Shown: positions 53,338-63,741 of the stretch, piece by piece
How positions within the stretch are numbered: position 1 is the first letter of the stretch
Layout of the letters: each line of letters starts with the position of its first letter
Assembly: GCA_009746045.1 (NCBI GenBank)
Contig: RPFO01000065.1
Location: 9,387,128-9,451,127, forward strand
Origin: Mesostigma viride
Lineage: Eukaryota; Streptophyta; Mesostigmatophyceae; Mesostigmatales; Mesostigmataceae
Direction: 5' to 3'
DNA length: 64,000 nt
Notes under the pieces: generated by a model
What the model saw: the letters and a program-made list of their open reading frames with translations, nothing else
Told to the model about the DNA's origin: nothing
Databases searched by the model: none
Program-made: the position numbers and the translations under genes

Positions 53338-54321
53338 TGCTGGAGCAGGCTCTGGCCAGGTGGGTAGCCATGATGTGTTGTCCCCTGTAAATAATCAAAC
53401 ACCCCAGGTGGGACAGACATCAGTTGTATGTACTAACGGGGGTGTCCCTCTTGTGCAGCAGCAATTAAGGGATTGGGAATGATGAGGTGCTTCCACTAAA
53501 TGATTGCAATGATGCTGCTGCAGCAGTGGAATTCACTGTACCTGTGGCAGGTGCAGGGTCTCCAGTGGCTGGGGTTGGCTCTGGGAGTCAAGCCACCAGG
53601 CTGGAAGGATCGCTCAGCTAGCTGCTACCGTGGGAACCAGGACTGGCTCTTGGAGCCAAGCATCCTTTGATGTGGTCCCCAGGTGGAGCAAGAGAACAGC
53701 AGGTGGGTCGTGCTTTCCCAAGCACACAGTCTTTGTCACGTTCCTCAGACTCTGTGCAGCCAGGCTGACAGGGGACTGAGCTATGCTCAGGCTGGAAACA
53801 CGTTACACCATATCTTTGGCCACTCTAACTAAGCAGGCAGAGCTGTTTGCTTGTCGAAGATTGGCAAGGAGCTTTTGCTTGAGGCCTGCAGTGCAGCTAG
53901 CTGCTCACAATTGTGTATGTCAGGAGAATCAGATTCGCCTCCCACAGTTCCATGCCAGAGAGCCTGCTATAGAGAGCAGGGGGATATCCAGGTGTACATC
54001 CAGCATATCAGGGCGATGTATCTGTTGGTGGGGGTGGATAGGTTTAGCAGATATAGATTGCTGACCATTCTACCTGGCATGCATGCAGGAGCATCAGCTG
54101 TTGATGGGTCTCCAGTCTTTGTTGCCTGGCTTTGGGGTGTACACCAAAGTGCAAGCTGACTTGCAGTTTGACTGCTTGCTCAAGCTGGCTGACCAGCTTC
54201 CATGTAAGCTGGTAGTGGTCCCTGGAGAGAGCCATGGACAGCAGGGAGCTAAAGAGAGATCTGTACGTGAAGTAAAAACATTGGTGCTAGCAGCTAAGAG
54301 TGTGCAGGCTGTTGTGGCATC
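53338..54321 (+). pseudogene. Copia-type pol, integrase region (continues the element at 42.3-43.4 kb)
   Basis: Joined to 43424 across the empty site, the frame continues GSGQVGSHDVLSPVNNQ... to a TGA near 53480. Between about 53930 and 54320, two alternating frames give an integrase core: QVYIQHIRAMYLLVGVDRFS, then QADLQFDCLLKLADQLPCKL, VVPGESHGQQGAKERSVREV and KTLVLAA. The VDRFSRY and ERSVREVK segments correspond to the second half of an rve domain, so catalytic residues are only partly kept. It is broken by frameshifts, and at 54322 by foldback repeats. Confidence 0.6.
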
Positions 54322-54865
54322 AGTTAGGTTAAATAGTGCCAGAACCTTTTGCCGCCTGAGGCAAATCGGGCCGGAACACTATTTTGCCCGGAAGAACCAT
54401 TTCCCAGCACCCAAGTTAATTCCGACGGCCCGATTTGCCTCAGGCGGCAAAACGTTCCGGCACTATTTAACCTAACTAAACCCTGGCCTCGTGGAGGGGG
54501 AGTCGAATAGATCTGGAGACAACCGCCTGGGCTGCTGGCACGCAAATGATTTTATATTGCGCCGGAACTTCCTCTGGCAGGTTTCAAACCCCTGACCTCC
54601 AAGGTGCACAGGTTTTAGTTAGGTTAAATAGTGCCGGAACCTTTTGCCGCCTGAGGCAAATCGCGGGCCGGAACACTATTTTGCCCGGAAGAACCACTTC
54701 CGAGCACCCAAGTTAATTCGGTCTATTCGACTCCCCTTCCACGAGGCCAGGTTTTAGTTAGGTTAAATAGTGCCGGAACCTTTTGCCGCCTCAGTGAGGC
54801 AAAATGGGCCGGAACACTACTTTGCCCGGAAGAACCACTTCCGAGCACCCAAGTTAATTCGGCCG
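54322..54865. mobile_element. Cluster of foldback-family units inserted in the Copia-type pol
   Basis: Three units beginning agttaggttaaatagtgcc start at 54322, 54617 and about 54755. The first is followed by its inverted partner, ending cactatttaacctaact at 54477. Linkers include tcaaacccctgacctccaag and cacgaggccaggtttt, as in the 29.4-kb element. The rightmost unit ends aagttaattcggccg without an inverted terminus, so the cluster may be a partial or deleted element. Confidence 0.75.
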
Positions 54866-54986
54866 AAATCATTTCCAGTGATAAACTAGCCATCCAGGAC
54901 CTGGGTGGTGTTGCTCTGAATCATTTCAAAATTCCCCTTCAATCACTTCTTCAAACCAACATTGCTTCTGTAAATTTTGCTTAATT

Positions 54987-55478
54987 TTGCTACCCCCAAG
55001 TATGCTCCAGGACAAGAACCCTGTGTGGCAGATTTGGTTCACAATCAAAAACTTCATCCCTCCTCGATCCTTTGGATTGGGCAAGCATGATGTAGAAAAA
55101 ATGTTGCCCCTTTCTTATTATGAACTGATAGAGCAAGACTGTCGCACACACATAGGTTTCCTAAAATGGGTGGAGGCCTTCAACAAGGCCATGGAAGAAT
55201 GGGTAGTGCCAGATCCACTTAGTCCATCTCACACTCCACCTGTTACCCCTATTGACAAAAAGCCTGCAGGGTGCAAGCACTTGCGCCTGAAGTTTGTGTG
55301 TAAACATAAGCCAGCAGCAGATGGGTCAGTCATTTTTCATGCCAGACCTTGTGTGACAGAGTTCAAGGGGACCACTGATCTGACAGAAGCAGAGCTGTAC
55401 ACGCCAGGCATTCAGCAAACCTCTCTAAAAATCTTGCTGTCTGTCTTTGTGGGTCACCTCAATGCAGGGGATTGTTAG
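54987..55478 (+). pseudogene. Copia-type reverse transcriptase, N-terminal part
   Basis: A 163-codon frame contains KPAGCKHLRLKFVCKHKPAA, then ARPCVTEFKGTTDLTEAELY and QQTSLKILLSVFVGHLNAGD. This is the order at the start of Copia RT (a K..V.K.K....G...K.R.V..G entry, then S.R.LL). It stops before motif A and the YVDD box, where unrelated sequence begins at about 55479. Order gag, IN, RT along the plus strand is Copia-like. Confidence 0.6.
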
Positions 55479-56214
55479 CGCTCCCACGGTCCTAAATTTA
55501 GGACTTTGTCCTAATTTGTCCTAGAGGTCACTATAACCAAGGTACCGGGGGGGGGGGGGTCACTATATGGACCGTACCCCATGTGGACCGTACCCGGCAT
55601 GATGTACCCGACCCGTGGTACCGGCACATGGTACCCGGATTCCGTACCCGGGTACCGGGTATATAATGGCGGGAAAGTAGGTACCTCGACCAAAAATATA
55701 ACCGATTTTGGAGCGAAAAAGTGGGTGCGGGAATGAAGTGAGGTGGATATGGCGACCTGACAATCGTGGCCGGCGTTTTCACGTGCGTTTATCATTTCGG
55801 GCGCCCAGTAGCAAAAACGAAAGGTTGTTAGTTATGCTTAAAGGCTGTGAATATTTTCTGCGCAAGTTTTTATGTGTAGCGCTGTAGCACAGCGGCACAA
55901 CACAAGTGGGTCGCAGATCGCCTGCTCGGGGAGGGTCGATTTTGGCACAAACATGTTAGTGTATTAGCAATGGTGGTGCGAATCAAGCCAGGAAATTTTT
56001 GGGGACGATTTTGACTATAGTCTGGAGTTTAGAAACGGAGTATTTGACATGGGAGCGCCTGGGCCGTGATATTCTTGCCCGATTTCCATTGTCGACCATG
56101 TTTTAGGGGCGTTCAGGCTGGGCATGCAGCGAGCGCACCTTATAGGTCTTCACTTTCGGTATTTCTTGGACCTAGAACGCAGCACAAGCATGGTTTATAT
56201 CCACTAGGAACTCG
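55479..56214. other. interval without recognised genes
   Basis: A G-run at 55546-55558 is followed by a stretch rich in ggtacc/cggtac/gtaccc inverted motifs to about 55670 (possible small MITE, ends not defined). A short inverted repeat lies at 55490-55525 (cctaaatttagg, gtcctaatttgtcctag). Nothing coding. Confidence 0.4.
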
Positions 56215-56535
56215 GCTTTGAGAATGGGTGAGAAATGGTGAGAAAAAGGGTGAGAAAGGTGAGAAAAAGGGTGAGAAATGGGTGAGAATGGGTGAGAAAG
56301 GTGAGAAAAAAGGGTGGGAATGGGGTGAGAATGGGTGAGAAAACACGTTTCTCACCCGGGTGAGATTGCCCCAAAAAAGGTGAAAAAAGGGGAAAAACGT
56401 GAGAAAAATCTCAAAAAACAGGACGTGAGAAAAGTGAGAAAAACGGGAGGTGTGAACGTGAGAAAAGTGAGAAAATCAGGACGTGAGAAAAGTGAGAAAA
56501 GTGAGAAAAACAGGACGTGAGAAAAGTGAGAAAGC
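56215..56535. repeat. Purine-rich minisatellite (GTGAGAAA-type)
   Basis: Irregular repeats of gggtgagaaa, ggtgagaaaaa and cgtgagaaaagtgagaaaa form a strand-asymmetric purine tract with triplex or R-loop potential. Frames across it are low-complexity artefacts. Confidence 0.85.
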
Positions 56536-56823
56536 ACAGCGCTGAGAAACACAGGCATAATACAATTAATATGCTGGCAGCAGACACATGCATGCAGTGC
56601 CAGTAACAACCGCTGTTCAAAACAGCACGAACAATCATGATTTTTAATTTTGAATAATTTTAATATTTACAGCTGCAATAGCCCGTTGATTCAACTATTC
56701 AACACTGTTATGGCGTTATGTACATCTTCGGCATTCAATGCCTGTTCAACACATGCAGTCTGTTATGGCGTTATGACATCTTCGGCATTCAATGCCTTTT
56801 ATCAAGTACTATATGGCAGCTAG

Positions 56824-59654
56824 CTAACAAAGCGGGTCGCTCGACAGGGCGTCACATGCTGACTTGAAAGTGGGACCGCTTGCATTTAACTCTCGTGGTC
56901 CCTGCAAGAAATCAAGAAAACCGACACAATATATGCAAGAGGAAAAGAAATCAGATCCTTGACATAGACGTAAGCGTTCTACAAGGATCTTGAGCTCAGC
57001 ACCACCTAACAATCCATGCAGCAAATGTGTATGGCAATCAAACCAAGCAACATACAATTCCACACATCCATGCATGCAAGAGGGGGAAAAAAAAACAGGC
57101 CCTTGCAGATAAACATCTATATACCTTCAAATGCCAAAAACATGACACCTATAATTCCCCCCAAAATGAAAGCAGTGCAGCTAACCTTGGATGGTGATGC
57201 AACGCTCGACGCCGATGACATGGTATCGTCATTGCCATCCTCAATGTCAGTCCTCCTACCACGAGCTTCCTCCTGGGCGGTCCAGTTTACCTGCAAGTAA
57301 GAGGCATACAAGGAAATCAACTAAATCATGTTCAGGAAAACTTTGCAGAAAAAAGATGCTATCAATAAATGGCGATTTTTATAACGGAACAAAATTTCAG
57401 AAATCATAGGGGAAAAAACAACAAAACCTTATCAGCCAACATAATTTACCATGATTACAATCATTACATGAACACCAATATGGCATGCATGCAAGATGCA
57501 AACAACTTATTTTTAGGCGCGACTAAAAAGGTATACTTACCGATGTCATCCCCGTTGCCGTCGAGATGTCGATAGTCGCAGTACCCTGCCGGGCGCGAAC
57601 AAGGGCCTTTTGTTTTGCTAGGAGGGCTTCTAGCCTGGCCAGTTCTCGCTCTGCCTCCTTCAAATCCGGCTCGAGTTCCATATCCACGTCCCTGAATTCC
57701 AGTTTAGCAGGCGCAACCGACAGCACCGTTGGCGTGGCGACCTCCGCCTTGGCCTCAGTGCGCTGCTGCCGGCGTGGCGACCTCCGCCTTGGCCTGCGCC
57801 GCTGCCGGCGTGGCGACCTCCGCCTTGGCCTGCGCCGCTGCCGGCGTGGCGACCTCCTCCTTGGCCTGCGCCGCCGCCGCCGTGGCAACCTCCGCCTTGG
57901 CTTTCTCCACAGCAGGCGTGGTGACTACCACCTTTGTCCCCGCCTTTGCCTCGCTGCCCTGCACCGCAGCCCCAGCCACAACTCCCTAAGTTCGCACGCT
58001 TCACAGGCACCTGCTGCGCGGACTCCTCCACCTGTCTCTTTTTCACCGGATCCTGCATGTTGTTGGGGTCCACAGAGGCAGCAGCCTTCACGGCTGCTTG
58101 GGACCGCTTGCATTCGAGGACTCGGTACGCCGTCATGTCCTCGGGGTACACTCCATCAAGAGCCACCCAAGCACATATTTCCTTGCTGTTCTCGTCTTGG
58201 GGGAGGTCGTTGAGGGCGAGCTCATAAGTCTTGCTTGCGCCGTCATGCTCGACAAACAGGATTGAGTGTGGGATCTTCCTTTTCTTGTTGATGGAGCAGA
58301 CAAACTCCCAGATCCACTCATCCTGGTCCTTCTGAGGGTCCTCCAGGAGGAAACGCACGGCGATGAACAGCCCGATTTTCGGCTGGGCATCCTTGCGGAC
58401 GGTGGCCACGCGGCTGAGCTGCGGGAGAAAGTGAGACAGGCCCATGTCGAGGGGGGGACCGCATTCCTTCTTGATTTGGGGCTCCCGTTCCTTCTTGATT
58501 TGGGGCTCCCGTTTCTTTGGCGGCACATCAGCTTTCTTCTCGACTTGGTTCTTCTGCGTCTTTGGAATGAAGCGGCCAACGACCTCGGCTGCCGGGGCAG
58601 CGGCCTGGGCTGCCGGGGCCGAGCGGCCTGGGCTGCCGGGGCAGCGGCCTGGGCTGCCGGGGCAGCGGCCTTGGCTGCCGGCGCCGCGGCCTTGGCTGCC
58701 GGCGCCGCGGTCTTGGCTGCCGGGGCCGCGGCCTTGGCTGCCGGGGCCGCGGTCTTGGCTGCCCCGGCAGCGGCCTTGGCTGCCGGCGCCGCGGTTTCTG
58801 CGGCGGGGGGAGCCGACGTGGCGGAGGGGGAAGCAGCCACGGCAAGGACAGGCTTCCTTGGTGGCACAGGGGGCGGCGCCATGATATATGTAGAGGACCG
58901 ACTGTTCTGAAGCTGAGGCCGCCTTTGCAGATTGTTCAAGTGCAGCTAGTCTGGCGCGGAGGACTTCAGGCGATTTCCTGCTGCTGGGGCGTCAGGCCTT
59001 CTGTGTTCTCGACCTGCGCATGCCACAATTTCGGGGAAACGGACACAACCAACTAGACACAAAAGTTAGAGGACGTGATTTCTTGAGCTATTTGCTCATC
59101 TGACATGGGGGCGCTTGAAAATGGCAAAGGCAAAGCGGAGCCCGCCGCCTTTAGGCGGGCGTAACAGGTTGGTGGGGTGCTGGCATATGCATAAATAAAT
59201 GGGGTGGGGTGCTGGCATGCATAAATGAATGGTGTGGGGTGCTGGCATGCATAAATGAATGGGGTGGGGTGCTGGCATGCATAAATAAATGGGGTGGGGT
59301 GCTGGCATGCATAAATAAATGGGGTGGGGTGCTGGCATGCATAAATAAATGGGGTGCATGGGGTGCTGGCATGCATAAATAAATGGGGTGGGGTACGTGC
59401 TGGCATGCATTACAAGTATTAAATTTTTTTTCTAGGCTTGTCAGTCACTGTAGCATTTCTTAACCAGATTTATAGAAGGGCGCGTGAATACCCACGGTTA
59501 AAAAAGAAAATGTTCACGAGCATGGAGAGTGGAAAGCAACCATCTTTGCCGACGACATACAGTAAGCTAGCAGCCAGAATGCTTTCTTGCGGTAACATAC
59601 CTTGGCCGGGGCTTGTGGCTCGAGGTGAGTCTTGTCTTGCTTGGGATTCGCCAT
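56824..59654 (-). CDS. four-exon gene of unknown function, frameshifted
   Basis: Exon 1 (59654-59601) reads MANPKQDKTHLEPQAPAK then gtatgt. Exon 2 starts after tgcgcag at 59013 (VENTEGLTPQQQEIA) and ends at 57541 before gtaagt. Exon 3 (57290-57186) lies between cttgcag and gttagc and reads VNWTAQEEARGRRTDIEDGN... Exon 4 (56901-56824) follows tttcttgcag and ends GPRELNASGP...SSDPLC then TAG. All three junctions are phase 0. Exon 2 holds an Ala/Pro/Lys repeat region, a conserved-looking core (LSHFLPQLSRVATVRK, then DEWIWEFVCSINKKRKIPHS) and AKAEVATPAAAQ repeats, then a helical segment (DLKEAERELARLEALLAKQK). Its frame changes at least three times, for example by extra bases in the repeats near 58620 and 57765. 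It is a pseudogene, or the assembly has errors in GC-rich repeats. Family unknown. Confidence 0.6.
57740..57870 (-). repeat. 36-bp GC-rich coding repeat
   Basis: About three and a half copies of a unit encoding AKAEVATPAAAQ. The last copy carries an extra four bases (cactgagg versus cagg) that shift the frame. Confidence 0.7.
59172..59410. repeat. Minisatellite, 30-bp unit, about eight copies, in intron 1
   Basis: Units of ggtgctggcatgcataaata plus aatggggtgg with small variations. The array lies within the intron between exons 1 and 2 of the minus-strand gene. Confidence 0.85.
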
Positions 59655-59738
59655 CTTGGGCTTTGGCACCCCGACCTTCACCTACGATCGTGCGAGTGAT
59701 ACGACGATTGTGGGGAAACAAAGACAAGCAAATCAATT

Positions 59739-60296
59739 TGTTTAAAATACATGAATGGGTTGAATGTCATTTATTTATGAATTTATTACGAGAGACATGG
59801 CATGAGAGACGATGCTTTAGGTATGGCCCGCATCGTATTTTTATAGGCAGAAAAGAGGTACTGCCAGATGGCAAACAACCAAAGAACCATCGCCAGATTC
59901 TAGAATATTGTTTGTATGATTGCCAAATGTCAAACTGTCAAGACAACCGTTTGTATGATTGCCAGATGTCATCTGTAAAATCAACCCTGATATAATGCAT
60001 GGAATCTCATCCAGTAAAGTGACACCTGTCCATGGAATAAAGAATCACTGTCCATGTAACGTAGTGACATAGCTGCTGGCATACTAGTTGAGAACCGTAC
60101 ACTATAACAAAAAACACACACAACATAGATTAATATCTTGCTAAGTACTGATTCAAAAAAGTCAGTAAAAATATCAGCACGTAGCTAATCAAACACACTC
60201 CAAGAAATCACAAACAACACACAAAAGACCCACCTGCCCAGAATAGAAATAATTCAGGCATGTGGCCACTGGGAATAATTAATTAATTCCCAAACA
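59739..60296 (-). repeat. 3' LTR of the gag-only element
   Basis: 558 bp. It lies 84 bp upstream of exon 1 of the minus-strand gene in the same orientation, so its promoter, if active, would fire into that gene. Its plus strand has an open frame (FKIHEWVECHL...) that is present in both LTRs and is probably incidental. Confidence 0.9.
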
Positions 60297-60704
60297 CCCC
60301 CCTTGGCAACTGCCTAAAGAGGGAAACACTCTAGTAGTGCTAGTACTATGTCCCAGTTTATATTCACCTATCAAACTAGTAACCATTTCCTAGCGGTCAT
60401 TGCACTCAGGGCTAAGGACCTTTACAACTAGGACTAGGGCAGGTGATTGCTACGGGCCACCCCCCTCAAACACATGCCCCGTAGTGAGCGGGCAATAGGC
60501 TTTAAGGCAGAAGCATACCGGTACAAGGTGGTTTTTGGCTGACCACGAACCAAAAAGACTAGTCACGACGGGACTAGTGCACTACGTAGACTACCTACGC
60601 CGAGGTGGCCACGACGGGGCCACTATATGCAGCGGGTCACGACGGGACAACGCTGAAAAGTGTGCTTTTTGACATAGGGCTTAGCAACAAAACCCGAAGA
60701 GATG
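60297..60704 (-). other. 3' untranslated part of the gag-only element
   Basis: Between the Gag stop region and the polypurine tract. Contains short gactagtcacgacggg-type repeats at 60555-60650. No pol domain is present. Confidence 0.5.
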
Positions 60705-60758
60705 CTTTTTTACGGTTCAGCAATAACCGACGAAAAAATGGAAAACCGGCTGAAAAAT

Positions 60759-61605
60759 TTAAAATGCAAATGTGGACGGCATTTCCGGTGCCTCCATTGT
60801 CGAGGTGCCCATGAGAGGATTGGTTTCCGTAAAATGCACGGCGCCGCCGTTGGGCCGGGGGCGACGCTCCGGATACTTGGTCCAGCAGCGCTCGGCACGG
60901 TGGCCAGGGCGCTTGCAATGGCTGCACACCGGGCGAGTTGCAAATGCTTGGCCCGGTGGGAGCTCGCCTTCGTCGCGAGAAGTCGCAGCCGAGCCGGCGG
61001 GCGCAGTCGAACCGGCTGGGCGGTCCTTGAGCTGGTCAGCGGCTTGGAGGAGGAGGACGCGTGCGTCAGTGAGAGAAATGTCATCACGCACAAAAACTGC
61101 AGCGACAAGTGGACGATATTTGGCCGGGAGGCCATCCAGCAGATTCTGGACGAATTCAGTCTCAGGCAGCGTCCCCCCCAGCTTTAAGTACTCGCGGTAG
61201 CGTAGTTCATGTTCCGTCAAGTACAGGCCCATGTCGCCGTCCTCAGCCAGCTCGCAGCGGTGTATGTAGCTGACGACGGAGCTCCTGCTTGTGAGACCGG
61301 GTATGCCGTGGCTGGTCGTACACGGCATCCACGAGCTTGAACGCCACGCTGCCATGACGAGGCTCAGCTTGATCAGCAACGGTAAGCGCCTGACCGTCCA
61401 GGCGCGAACAAAGTGCAGCAAAAAGAATGCGGTCTTGACGGTCGTTGACGTCGTCACCGTGCAGCACACTGAGCATGGTGAATGCTCCCGCGACAGATTT
61501 GAAGCGAATTTTAAAAGCAGGGTAGTCGGCCAGTCTGGTACCGTTGAAAATAGGAATTCCGCTGACGGCACTAATGAGGGCCGTCTCCTTGAGTGCGTTC
61601 GCCAT
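60759..61605 (-). CDS. Copia-type Gag with one frameshift
   Basis: Starts MANALKETALISAVSGIPIF at 61605, with LADYPAFKIRFKSVAGAFTM and AEPRHGSVAFKLVDAVYDQP. Near 61250-61290 the frame moves to one that reads YIHRCELAEDGDMGLYLTEH, then ETEFVQNLLDGLPAKYRPLV (the LL.GLP..Y signature of Copia Gag) and the zinc knuckle CSHCKRPGHRAERC (CX2CX4HX4C, near 60888-60930). It ends at a stop at 60759. Gag would form the particle that packages the RNA; RT and integrase must come from another element. The single shift may be a mutation or a sequencing error. Confidence 0.8.
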
Positions 61606-61990
61606 TTACGACGGATAAAATTTTAGACGCCAGGTAGGGTTTCAAGAGACTCTCGATTTCCGATAAGCTTGACGATTCGAATCGAAATACAGCTCCTTGC
61701 CACCGGATAATGATTTTGGCAGGAGGAACGTAAACAGACCTCAGAGAACTCTCAGGATAAAATCCTGGTTTCTCGAATTGCTCGTAGCCAACGGGATACG
61801 CAATCACAGGTTCTTCGGCGACAATGACGCCTTGTTCCGGCTGTCCGAAAAAGTCTTCGAGATTGTCAAGTACATCAAAGTCCCAAGGACGATTGACAAA
61901 ATCGTCATCAGGCAAAAAATCATCGTCGTTTGCAAAAGTAGGAGAATCTGCCATGAGGAGAAACGGTGATCGAACATCCTCCGATACCAT
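61571..61990 (-). CDS. Acidic upstream open frame of the gag-only element
   Basis: A 139-codon frame whose first ATG overlaps the primer-binding site (ATGGTATCGG); a second ATG gives MADSPTFANDDDFLPDDDF. It is Asp/Glu/Pro-rich with no recognisable domain, and it ends within the start of gag in a different frame. It could be a separate leader protein or an upstream regulatory frame. Its length and composition make pure chance less likely. Confidence 0.4.
   Translation of the reverse strand: MVSEDVRSPFLLMADSPTFANDDDFLPDDDFVNRPWDFDVLDNLEDFFGQPEQGVIVAEEPVIAYPVGYEQFEKPGFYPESSLRSVYVPPAKIIIRWQGAVFRFESSSLSEIESLLKPYLASKILSVVNGERTQGDGPH
61978..61989 (-). other. Primer-binding site of the gag-only element
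   Basis: Minus strand TGGTATCGGAGG, directly adjacent to the 5' LTR; complementary to an initiator-tRNA-Met-like 3' end. Identical to the site at 41531-41542. Confidence 0.8.
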
Positions 61991-62547
61991 GTTTAAAATA
62001 CATGAATGGGTTGAATGTCATTTATTGATGAATTTATTACGAGAGACATGGCATGAGAGACGATGCTTTAGGTATGGCCCGCATCGTATTTTTATAGGCA
62101 GAAAAGAGGTACTGCCAGATGGCAAACAACCAAAGAACCATCGCCAGATTCTAGAATATTGTTTGTATGATTGCCAAATGTCAAACTGTCAAGACAACCG
62201 TTTGTATGATTGCCAGATGTCATCTGTAAAATCAACCCTGATATAATGCATGGAATCTCATCCAGTAAAGTGACACCTGTCCATGGAATAAAGAATCACT
62301 GTCCATGTAACGTAGTGACATAGCTGCTGGCATACTAGTTGAGAACCGTACACTATAACAAAAAACACACACAACATAGATTAATATCTTGCTAAGTACT
62401 GATTCAAAAAAGTCAGTAAAAATATCAGCACGTAGCTAATCAAACACACTCCAAGAAATCACAAACAACACACAAAAGACCCACCTGCCCAGAATAGAAA
62501 TAATTCAGGCATGTGGCCACTGGGAATAATTAATTAATTCCCAAACA
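61990..62547 (-). repeat. 5' LTR of the gag-only element
   Basis: 558 bp, essentially identical to 59739-60296. Confidence 0.9.
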
Positions 62548-62722
62548 CAATTAAAAGAAGGAACTTGACATCGAACGAAGCTAGCGGCAAGTACACATTT
62601 TACTCCAATACTAATGCTGCCGGATCAGAAAATATTGCATGCATGAAGTTCGGTTGCCTTTGCATCGGGAAAAGAAAAGCATTCAGGTGGAATAAGTCCA
62701 ATGTAGAGCTTATTAGCTATAC

Positions 62723-63071
62723 CTTGGGCGTGTCCAGGTTGGTTAGGTTGGCCAAGGCACCCCCCTCGTCCGGTTTGCGAATGCCGCGCTTCCCGCCATT
62801 TGCCTTGTACTTCGAATTCGACAAGTATCGAGACAGCTCGGCGGCTACAAATTTCCGCGCCGGCTGGAATACCGGAGCCTTGCCCGCCTAGCTTCGCGGG
62901 GTCTACTTTCTGCAATTCCTCGTACCTCCGCGTTGCTGCCTCAAAAACTGAGTTTTCTAATGCCCCGGCAAACTCGCATATTTTTAGCAGTCTATCGACA
63001 ACTGCGGCAACTAACACAGCATCTTGTTTAGCTTTTGGGTCCCCAAGGTGAAGGTACCTCCGCGATAGCAC
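62723..63071 (-). pseudogene. exon-like fragment of an unidentified gene
   Basis: On the minus strand DAVLVAAVVDRLLKICEFAG then FEAATRRYEELQKVDPAKLG is followed, one frame over, by KAPVFQPARKFVAAELSRYL and NLTNLDTPK before ctcaag-type cccaag|gtatag at 62722. Two good-looking segments in different frames and a donor-like end suggest a real exon with a frameshift. Not assigned to a family. It lies upstream of the gag-only insertion on the same strand as the 56.8-59.7 kb gene, but I have no evidence that they belong together. Confidence 0.35.
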
Positions 63072-63741
63072 TGCTATCTAGCTGCGGAGGACTGCCAGCC
63101 GGTTACTCTCGGCGACAAATGGCAAAGGGACTTCCTCGCTGGTCTTGTTCAAACGGAATGAGCGCCACTCTTTATCTGTGGCCTTGTAAGGCCCATCCTC
63201 CTCTGCTGCCATGTAACTACCCAACCGCCGTTGGGTAGAAAATTAAATGCGTTTTAACCTGGGTCAATGCGTCGGCCGCCTGTGTGTGCGGCTCCATGGC
63301 AACAACGACTACTTTCTGTGGACGCGGCAAATTCAACGCATACATCATCTTGAAATCGTGACCGTCCATCTGCACCGATCCGACGACTCATGCAGTATCC
63401 CGCTTTTTTTTCTCTTGCAGGAGAGCCATTGGCCGGTTCCCGACGCGTGCGACCACTGGTCTGCATTAACTTAACTTACCTTAAGTTCTCCAGAGAAGTG
63501 ACCCAAGCCGTCGGATGGCACTCATCGACGTTAGCCTCAGTGTGTTGACGCGTCCGCGCGATTGACGCGGCGGCACCACACGGCACCTACCGACAGAGGG
63601 AGCACCGCGCAACCTAAACAACGCGTTCGTCTCATCTGTCGAGGTCTGCTATGGCTTCGACGAGGAGTTCGCATCAAGTCTGACGCGGGCCCTTCCGTGA
63701 CTTTATATTTATTGTCATATTTATTCTTGAATACTTTAACA
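63072..63741. other. interval without recognised genes
   Basis: Short frames only. One plus-strand frame near 63290-63350 resembles the start of a Copia Gag but is too short to call. Confidence 0.4.

Larger units (their letters stand above)
59739..62547 (-). mobile_element. gag-only Copia-type LTR element (non-autonomous), young
   Basis: Two 558-bp LTRs (59739-60296 and 61990-62547) begin TGTTTAAAAT and end CCCAAACA. CAATT flanks the element (59734-59738 and 62548-62552). On the minus strand the primer-binding site TGGTATCGGAGG abuts the right LTR and AAGGGGGG abuts the left one. I saw a single mismatch between the LTRs (tttattta versus tttattga), so insertion was recent. The 1.7-kb interior codes for Gag only. 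Confidence 0.93.

Noticed and set aside
59438..59995. 185-codon plus-strand frame running into the 3' LTR
   Set aside because: It crosses an element boundary; its first half lies opposite exon 1 of the minus-strand gene and its second half is LTR sequence also present at 61990.
63247..63474. Copia Gag start (LHGNNDYFLWTRQIQR)
   Set aside because: The resemblance is limited to about 16 residues, and no downstream Gag or LTR was found.
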